Source of the DNA: an uncultured Clostridia bacterium
GTDB taxonomy: Bacteria > Bacillota > Clostridia > Christensenellales > CAG-314
Length of the DNA stretch: 64,000 bases
NCBI GenBank assembly: GCA_934230325.1
Contig: CAKQEP010000001.1
Location: 62,001 to 126,000 of the forward strand
Direction of reading: 5' to 3'
The position numbers and the translations under genes were made by a program. The notes under the pieces were generated by a model. The model ran no database searches. It saw only the letters and a list, made by a program, of their open reading frames with translations, and was not told the origin of the DNA. This document shows positions 58,524 through 64,000 of this stretch, one piece after another. Position 1 is the stretch's first letter. Each line of letters opens with the position of its first letter.

Positions 58524-60743
58524 TTATTTTTCCTCCCCGCCGTCAACGGTCTTTTTAAAGTCACAGTCTTTGTTGACGCATTTTTCCGCAGTTTTGCCTT
58601 TGTAAGTTTTTAAGACGGTAAATTCCCCGCATTTTGGGCATTTGTTGCCCGTCGGCATATCCCAACTGATAAAATCGCAATCGGGATACCCCGTGCAAGT
58701 ATAAAACGGTTTGCCTTTTTTAGAAATGCGTTTGACTATATCTTTGCCGCATTTAGGACACTTTGCGACTACTTGGTTTATGGGCTTGATATTGCTGCAT
58801 TTGGGATAGTTGGGACAAGCAAGATATTTGCCGAATCGTCCCGTTTTTTCCACCATAAACGCTCCGCATTTTTCGCATTTTATGTCGGTAACTACTTGTT
58901 CGCTCGTTTTTAAACTCTTGTTGGTTTTACATTCCGGACAAGTAAGATATTTGCCGTAACGTCCGCGCCGTATAACCATAAGCGCGCCGCAATTGTCGCA
59001 CTTTACGTCGCTTTGCTCATCGGCTTCGTCGTAGTGTCCGTTGCCGTTGGCTTCTATCACTTTTTTGCGGAACGGCGCATAAAAATCCGCTATCAGTTTG
59101 TGCCAGTCCGTTTCGTTTTCCTCAACTTTGTCAAGGCGTTGCTCCATATCTGCGGTAAAATCCGCGTCCACTATGTCGTTGAAATATTTTTCAAGATACC
59201 CGACGACCGTCACGCCCAACTGTTGCGGAACTAAAACTTTGCCGTCCAACTTTACGTATTCGCGTTTGTATAAAGTGGTAAGAATGGTGGCAAAAGTGCT
59301 TGGTCTGCCGATGCCGTTGTCTTCCAAAGTTTTGATAAGCGACGCTTCCGTATATCTCGCCGGCGGCTTTGTAAATTTTTGTTCGCCTTTAAGATCCTTT
59401 AAATCGAGCGTATCGCCTTCCTCCAACGGGGGTAGTTTTTCGTCTTGCTCTTTTTCCTCCGCGCCGTCCGCAACTTTGTCCGCCATATTGTAAATTGCCA
59501 AAAAGCCGTCGAATACGGGCGTTTTTCCGCCTGCTTTAAAAGTAAATTCGCCGCTGTTTATAGTCACGTTTACGCTGTCGAATACGGCTTTTGACGCCTG
59601 ACACGCCAAAAATCTGTCGTAGATAAGTTTGTACAAACGATATTGATTGCGTGCGAGTTTGTCCTTTAAACTTTCCGGCGTCAAATCGAGATTGATGGGA
59701 CGTATTGCTTCGTGAGCGTCCTGACTGCCCTTTTTGCTTTTAAAAACGTTGGGTTTTGTCGGCACATATTTTGCGCCGAATTTTTGAGCGATTACTTCGC
59801 GCGCTTTTTGCTTTGCATCGTCGGATATTCTCGTGCTGTCCGTCCTTATATACGTGACGAGAGCGATATGCCCTTGTCCTTCTATGTCAAAGCCTTCGTA
59901 AAGTTGTTGAGCGATTTTCATCACTTCCGAACTTGACAATCCGAGTTTTTTTACGCCTTCCTGTTGCAAAGTGCTGGTCGTAAAAGGCGGCGCGGGGTAT
60001 GCGTAGGTCTGTTGTTTTTTGACGGCGGACACTACAAAAGGATTTTCTCTCATGAGAGCCATCGCTTTTTGCGCGCGTTCTCCGTTTGTTATTTTTATTT
60101 TTTTGCCCGCGTACTCGCTGTACAACGCTTTGAAAGTGGCGGGTTTGCAATCTTTTTTGCTCAAAAACGCCGTAATCGTCCAGTATTCCTCGACTTTAAA
60201 GGCGTTTATTTCCCTCTCTCTGTCTACGATGATTTTGAGAGCGGCGGACTGAACGCGTCCTGCGGAGAGTTTTCCGCCGATTTTTTTGCATAATACCGGC
60301 GACAACTCATAACCGACAAGACGGTCGAGCACACGACGAGCCTGTTGCGCATTGACAAGGTTCATATTTATTTTGCTCGGTTGTTTTATTGCTTCCGTTA
60401 CGGCCTTTTTGCTGATTTCGTTAAACATTATGCGGCTGTAATCGTCATTTAAGTCAAGAGCGTTTTTAAGGTGCCAACTTATCGCTTCTCCCTCTCTGTC
60501 AGGGTCGGTTGCAAGATAAACTGCGTCGGCTTTGTTGACTTCGTTTTTTAAACGCTTTATTACGTCCTTTTTGTCCTCGTTTATTACGTAAGTAGGTTGA
60601 AAGTTGTTGTTTTTATCGATTCCCAAAGATTTTTGTGGAAGATCGCATACGTGTCCCGCAGAAGCATCCACTTTAAAACCTTCTCCGAGATATTTTCCTA
60701 TTGTTTTTGCTTTTGCCGGTGACTCCACGATCACTAACTTCAT
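58524..60743 (-). CDS. topA: DNA topoisomerase I
   Basis: This type IA topoisomerase relaxes negative supercoils. The N-terminal TOPRIM domain shows VESPAKAKTIGKYLG and DPDREGEAISWH; the catalytic Tyr is in VTYIRTDSTRI. The C-terminal part has four Cys4 zinc ribbons starting CDNCG, CEKCG, CPKCG and CPKCG. The 739 residues are typical. It overlaps dprA by four bases. Confidence 0.97.
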   Translation of the reverse strand: MKLVIVESPAKAKTIGKYLGEGFKVDASAGHVCDLPQKSLGIDKNNNFQPTYVINEDKKDVIKRLKNEVNKADAVYLATDPDREGEAISWHLKNALDLNDDYSRIMFNEISKKAVTEAIKQPSKINMNLVNAQQARRVLDRLVGYELSPVLCKKIGGKLSAGRVQSAALKIIVDREREINAFKVEEYWTITAFLSKKDCKPATFKALYSEYAGKKIKITNGERAQKAMALMRENPFVVSAVKKQQTYAYPAPPFTTSTLQQEGVKKLGLSSSEVMKIAQQLYEGFDIEGQGHIALVTYIRTDSTRISDDAKQKAREVIAQKFGAKYVPTKPNVFKSKKGSQDAHEAIRPINLDLTPESLKDKLARNQYRLYKLIYDRFLACQASKAVFDSVNVTINSGEFTFKAGGKTPVFDGFLAIYNMADKVADGAEEKEQDEKLPPLEEGDTLDLKDLKGEQKFTKPPARYTEASLIKTLEDNGIGRPSTFATILTTLYKREYVKLDGKVLVPQQLGVTVVGYLEKYFNDIVDADFTADMEQRLDKVEENETDWHKLIADFYAPFRKKVIEANGNGHYDEADEQSDVKCDNCGALMVIRRGRYGKYLTCPECKTNKSLKTSEQVVTDIKCEKCGAFMVEKTGRFGKYLACPNYPKCSNIKPINQVVAKCPKCGKDIVKRISKKGKPFYTCTGYPDCDFISWDMPTGNKCPKCGEFTVLKTYKGKTAEKCVNKDCDFKKTVDGGEEK

Positions 60744-61852
60744 TGTCTTATTGCCTCCGCATTAAGTTGATAAATATTTGTTCCGAATTTAAAGACTATA
60801 TCGCTTAACAAAAGATTTGTCAAGGAATAATTTACTTCCGACGGCGCAAGCCCCGTCTTATTGACGATAACGTCAAAATGCAGTTGTCCGCAGTCTTTGA
60901 GCGTATCGATTATTTTTTGCTCCGTAACGTTAAACTGCATTACCATAGGTTTTTTTGCCGGCGCGACGACGTAACGAATTTTGTAATAATCTTTAACGTC
61001 GTCAGGCGATAACGCTATTTGCGTGCGTAAATCTTTGAGAAGTCTGTTGCTCCCCCGCCCCGAAAAATTAAATACGTCGCTCGGCACGATAAATACGTCC
61101 CTACCTTGCTCCGCCGCAAAGTCAACGGTAGTAAAGGCTCCGCTTTTTTCGCCCGCTTCCGCAAGAACGACGCAATCGGACAAACCGCTTATTACTCTGT
61201 TTCTCATAGGAAATCTGTATTGCAACGGCTCGGCAGACGGTTTAACTTCGGATACGAGCAAACCGTTTTTGGCTATTTCTTCCGCCAAAGAAGTGTTGTT
61301 TGACGGATAAATATTGTCAAACCCGCCCGCCAAAACCGCTATCGTTTTGCCGCCGAGTTCCAAAGTTTTTTTGTGCGCCGCCGTGTCAATGCCGTTTGCA
61401 AGTCCGCTGACTATACAAAAATCGTTTTTGAGTTCTGTAGCAAACCACTCGGCAACCCTTTTGCCCGATTGAGAACACTTGCGAGAGCCTACTATTGCCG
61501 CGCATTTCGCGTTGAGCAAATCGCTATCGCCTTTGCAGTACAACACCAAAGGCGGATCGGCAATTTCTCTAAGCAAACGCGGATAATTTTTGTCGGCAAA
61601 GGTCACCATTTTGGCGTTGCGTTTGTTAATAATTGACAAAACTCTGTCAAAAAACAAATCGCTTAATCCAAAAAACAGTTTATCTGCGCCTTTGTCGCCA
61701 AAAAACGAAATAACTATATCTCGATACTTTTGCGGATTTTGCCACAAATCGGTAGGACTGTCCACCCATTCCAAAAATTCGTGACACTTACGCGCCGTAG
61801 ACAACTCGAGATAACTCAACACTATCAATACTTTTTGATGATCGCTGTACAT
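60740..61852 (-). CDS. dprA: DNA processing protein DprA
   Basis: This protein binds single-stranded DNA and loads RecA during transformation. The Rossmann-like core shows IVGSRKCSQSGKRVAEW, IVSGLANGIDTAAH and GGFDNIYPSNN; a C-terminal winged helix (about residues 295-365) is present. The 370 residues are usual. It lies between comM and topA as in many Clostridia. Confidence 0.95.
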   Translation of the reverse strand: MYSDHQKVLIVLSYLELSTARKCHEFLEWVDSPTDLWQNPQKYRDIVISFFGDKGADKLFFGLSDLFFDRVLSIINKRNAKMVTFADKNYPRLLREIADPPLVLYCKGDSDLLNAKCAAIVGSRKCSQSGKRVAEWFATELKNDFCIVSGLANGIDTAAHKKTLELGGKTIAVLAGGFDNIYPSNNTSLAEEIAKNGLLVSEVKPSAEPLQYRFPMRNRVISGLSDCVVLAEAGEKSGAFTTVDFAAEQGRDVFIVPSDVFNFSGRGSNRLLKDLRTQIALSPDDVKDYYKIRYVVAPAKKPMVMQFNVTEQKIIDTLKDCGQLHFDVIVNKTGLAPSEVNYSLTNLLLSDIVFKFGTNIYQLNAEAIRQ

Positions 61853-61854
61853 AT

Positions 61855-63375
61855 CTAATTGTTTTTAAGTTTGTCGCTGCTCCTGTACTGCAACGCTTCC
61901 GCTATGTGTACGGGTAAAATATCCGACTTTCCGTCGAGGTCGGCTATCGTGCGCGCGACTTTGAGAATTCTGTTGTATGCTCTTGCCGTCAGATTTAATT
62001 TTATAAAACTTTCTTCCAACAGCGCTTGACTTTTTTGGTCGATTTTGCAGTATTTTTTGATTAAAGGTACGCTCATCTGCGCGTTGCAGAATATTTTATC
62101 GTTTTTGTACCTCTCGGTTTGTATGTATCGAGCGGCGTCGACGCGTTCTTTTACCGTCGCGCTGCTTTCGGCATATCCGTCTTCCTGCAAATCTTTGTAG
62201 GGCAAACTGTCCACGTCGATATTTATGTCGATACGGTCAAGCAAAGGACCTGACAATTTTGACATATACTTTTGTATTTGACCTATAGAACAAGTACACG
62301 CTCTCGTTTGACTTCCGTAATAACCGCAAGGGCAAGGGTTCATACTTGCAACAAGCATAAAGTTTGCGGGATAAGAAACGGTAAGCGCGGCTCTCGATAC
62401 GGTGATAACTTTGTCTTCCAACGGTTGTCTGAGAGTTTCGAGCAAGTTGCGCGGATACTCCGGCAACTCGTCCAAAAACAAAACGCCGTTGTGAGCCATG
62501 CTTATTTCTCCCGGTTTTGCTTTTTGCCCGCCGCCCGTCAAAGAAATCATCGACGCCGTATGGTGCGGAGTTCGGAAAGGTCTTTTAAAGACAAATCCGT
62601 CGAGTTTTCCCGCTACGGAGTATATTTTTGCAATCTCCAACGCCTCTTCAAAAGTAAGGTCGGGCATTATCGTCGGCACGGCTTTTGCAAGCATCGTTTT
62701 GCCCGCGCCCGGCGGACCTATCATAAGTATATTGTGTCCGCCCGCAACGGCTATTTCTAACGCGCGCTTTGCGAAAAACTGCCCCTTTATATGTTTCATA
62801 TCGTGCGGACTGTCCGTTCCGCTGTCGGGCTGCCACTTTTGAGCGGGCAACGTCAACATCGGCAGACAACCGTCCAACTCGCGAACGACTTCTTCCAAAC
62901 TGTCGGCAAGATAGATGTTTAAGCCTTCTACGTATTTTGCTTCGTCGGCATTTTGACGAGGAATTATTATATTGTCGTACCCCTGCTCCTTTGCGGAAAT
63001 AAGTATAGGCAATACGCCGTTTATCTTTGTGAGTTTGCCGTCCAAAGACAACTCTCCGAGATAAAAAAACTCGCGCGCCTTTTCTAATACGACCTGCTCG
63101 GTAACGCACAAAACCCCTATCGCAATGGCAAGGTCAAATATGCTGCCTTCTTTTTTGGTGTCTGCGGGAGCGAGATTAACTACGACTTTGTTGACAGGAT
63201 AATAAAAACCGCTGTTTTTTATCGCTATGCGTACGCGTTCTCTGCTCTCTTTGACTGCGGTATCGGCAAGACCGACTATATCAAAAGCAGGCAATCCGCC
63301 ATGTACGTCAACTTCTACGCTGACAGGATAACCGTTTAGTCCGTGCAAACCGAAACTTTTTAATTTGGCAAGCAT
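61855..63375 (-). CDS. comM: YifB/ComM family Mg chelatase-like AAA ATPase
   Basis: This hexameric helicase-like ATPase acts in branch migration during transformation in characterised species. It has an N-terminal Lon-S16-like domain (about residues 1-165, GLADTAVKESRERV), the Walker A IGPPGAGKTMLAKAVP, Walker B GVLFLDELPEY and the MNPCPCGYYG insert. The 506 residues are normal. The ATG has GGAGG. Confidence 0.95.
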   Translation of the reverse strand: MLAKLKSFGLHGLNGYPVSVEVDVHGGLPAFDIVGLADTAVKESRERVRIAIKNSGFYYPVNKVVVNLAPADTKKEGSIFDLAIAIGVLCVTEQVVLEKAREFFYLGELSLDGKLTKINGVLPILISAKEQGYDNIIIPRQNADEAKYVEGLNIYLADSLEEVVRELDGCLPMLTLPAQKWQPDSGTDSPHDMKHIKGQFFAKRALEIAVAGGHNILMIGPPGAGKTMLAKAVPTIMPDLTFEEALEIAKIYSVAGKLDGFVFKRPFRTPHHTASMISLTGGGQKAKPGEISMAHNGVLFLDELPEYPRNLLETLRQPLEDKVITVSRAALTVSYPANFMLVASMNPCPCGYYGSQTRACTCSIGQIQKYMSKLSGPLLDRIDINIDVDSLPYKDLQEDGYAESSATVKERVDAARYIQTERYKNDKIFCNAQMSVPLIKKYCKIDQKSQALLEESFIKLNLTARAYNRILKVARTIADLDGKSDILPVHIAEALQYRSSDKLKNN

Positions 63376-63404
63376 GCTTACCTCCGAAAATAAGTATTTT
63401 TTCC

Positions 63405-63431
63405 AAAAAAAAACTGCCGTTTTGCGACAGT
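63405..63431 (-). terminator. Terminator after rplS
   Basis: There is a 7-bp stem with one G-U pair (ACTGTCG / CGGCAGT), a five-base loop and nine T residues on the minus strand, 13 bases after the rplS stop. It separates rplS from comM. Confidence 0.85.
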
Positions 63432-63443
63432 CTTTAAACTTTT

Positions 63444-63788
63444 TTAATTGATGTTGCCTTTTACCTTTGCAGCCTTGCCGGTGCGCTCTTTAAGATAATA
63501 AAGTTTTGCGCGTCTTACTTTGCCGCTACGCACAACTTCTACCCTGTCGATTTTGGGACTGTGCACGGGGAACGTACGCTCTACGCCGATGCCGTTGGAA
63601 ATACGACGCACGGTAAAAGTTTCGGTAAAACCGCCGTGTTTACGCGCAATAACGATGCCTTCGTAAGCCTGCACTCTTTCCTTGTTGCCTTCGATAACTT
63701 TAAAGTAAACTCTTACGGTGTCGCCAATCTTGACCTTAGGCGCGTTGGGATTGAGATTTTCCTGTTCAATTGATTTGATGATGTCCAT
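63444..63788 (-). CDS. rplS: 50S ribosomal protein L19
   Basis: This 114-residue large-subunit protein forms part of the subunit interface. KIGDTVRVYFKVIEGNKERVQ appears across its N-terminal part, then FTVRRISNGIGVERTFP and KVRRAKLYYLKERTGKAAK. The start at 63788 has AAGGAG. It normally follows trmD; here it has its own promoter and terminator and the preceding gene is not recognisable from the fragment available. Confidence 0.97.
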   Translation of the reverse strand: MDIIKSIEQENLNPNAPKVKIGDTVRVYFKVIEGNKERVQAYEGIVIARKHGGFTETFTVRRISNGIGVERTFPVHSPKIDRVEVVRSGKVRRAKLYYLKERTGKAAKVKGNIN

Positions 63789-63872
63789 TGACTTTTCTCC
63801 TTGTAAATCTAAAATATATTTCAACTAAGTGTTCTTACACATTAAAAATGCCATTGGAACACCCGAAGTCAC
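63789..63872 (-). promoter_or_regulatory. Leader of rplS mRNA with alternative pairings
   Basis: The roughly 84-base leader has GTGTTC pairing with GAACAC, and AAGTG pairing with CACTT; both use the same CAC, so the folds exclude each other. L19 leaders exist in low-GC Gram-positive bacteria, but I cannot confirm a match. Confidence 0.4.
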
Positions 63873-63878
63873 TTGAAG

Positions 63879-63907
63879 ATAATAACACACCATTTAAAAC
63901 TTTGCAA
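63879..63907 (-). promoter_or_regulatory. Sigma-A promoter of rplS
   Basis: The minus strand has TTGCAA (63902-63907), a 17-base spacer ending TGT, and TATTAT (63879-63884). It resembles the rpsB promoter in its -35. Confidence 0.7.
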
Positions 63908-63938
63908 GCGTTTTAAATAACTTTTTGCGTGATATTTT

Positions 63939-64000
63939 TTAATTTTTGTATTCAAATGCATTTATTATATGGTTTACGTCCTTTCCGACCACCTCTATTA
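63939..64000 (-). CDS. C-terminal end of an unidentified protein, partial
   Basis: An open frame enters from the window edge and ends with GKDVNHIINAFEYKN and TAA. About 20 residues are visible, too few for a family. Its position before rplS would suit trmD or another translation gene, but nothing in the sequence supports that. Confidence 0.4.
   Translation of the reverse strand, partial: IEVVGKDVNHIINAFEYKN

Noticed and set aside
1..64000. CRISPR arrays, insertion sequences, prophage or attachment sites
   Set aside because: I found no regularly spaced repeats, transposase, integrase or phage structural genes. Gene order is continuous housekeeping chromosome.

Overview
The window looks like chromosomal DNA of a low-to-moderate GC, spore-forming member of the Clostridia. 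It carries a complete spoIIIA operon, spoIVB, a probable spoIIM, gerW and dacB/dacF-type genes. It also carries MEP-pathway isoprenoid genes (dxs, dxr, ispG, ispH) and canonical Firmicutes gene orders. Nearly all coding is on the minus strand, so transcription runs from base 64000 towards base 1. I see no insertion sequence, prophage, CRISPR array, tRNA or rRNA. I could not place the organism below class level.

Layout in the direction of transcription. (a) 64000-51.5 kb: the tail of an unidentified gene, rplS with its own promoter, leader and terminator, then a long run comM-dprA-topA-trmFO-hslV-hslU-aspS-rseC-like-trxA-glyA ending in a strong terminator. (b) 51.2-49.0 kb: a gene fusing an Rrf2/IscR-like regulator to an IscS-like cysteine desulfurase, then iscU, then a 43-residue membrane protein that may have its own forespore promoter. 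(c) 49.0-48.0 kb: ruvX and a DUF1292 protein with a very cysteine-rich tail. (d) 47.9-38.2 kb: rpsB-tsf-pyrH-frr-small gene-uppS-cdsA-dxr-rseP-ispG, then a polC locus that encodes only the N-terminal, OB and exonuclease parts of PolC. (e) 38.1-27.6 kb: rimP-nusA-rnpM-infB-rbfA-nrnA-truB-ribF-nfo-pepP-efp from a clear promoter to a terminator. (f) 27.6-12.8 kb: spoIIIAA-AH, asp23, nusB, folD, xseA, xseB, ispA, a 584-nt structured RNA whose position and neighbours match OLE RNA, its partner oapA, then dxs-nadK-argR-recN. (g) 12.7-9.6 kb: spoIVB-spoIIM-dacF. (h) 9.5-1 kb: an M50 protease, scpA-scpB, DUF2953, gerW, dacB, rluB, surE, baiN, aroH, cmk, plsC and a partial ispH.

The genes cover translation and its factors, isoprenoid and lipid-carrier synthesis (dxs, dxr, ispG, ispH, ispA, uppS, cdsA), Fe-S assembly that supplies ispG and ispH, DNA repair and topology, and engulfment-to-cortex stages of sporulation.

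The most notable points are: the polC locus without polymerase domains; the regulator-desulfurase fusion with a palindrome over its own promoter; the OLE RNA/OapA pair with a dedicated strong promoter; a spoIVB start where a recN terminator hairpin contains the ribosome-binding site and a sigma-G-like promoter would initiate inside the loop; a DUF1292 protein with a metallothionein-like tail; and a 43-residue protein preceded by a perfect sigma-G -10 sequence. Several neighbours expected from related genomes are absent from their usual places: spo0A after spoIVB, spmAB between dacB and rluB, ylxQ between rnpM and infB, and tlyA between dxs and nadK. The only gene-free stretch above 300 bases is 18325-19004, which holds the OLE RNA and its promoter.
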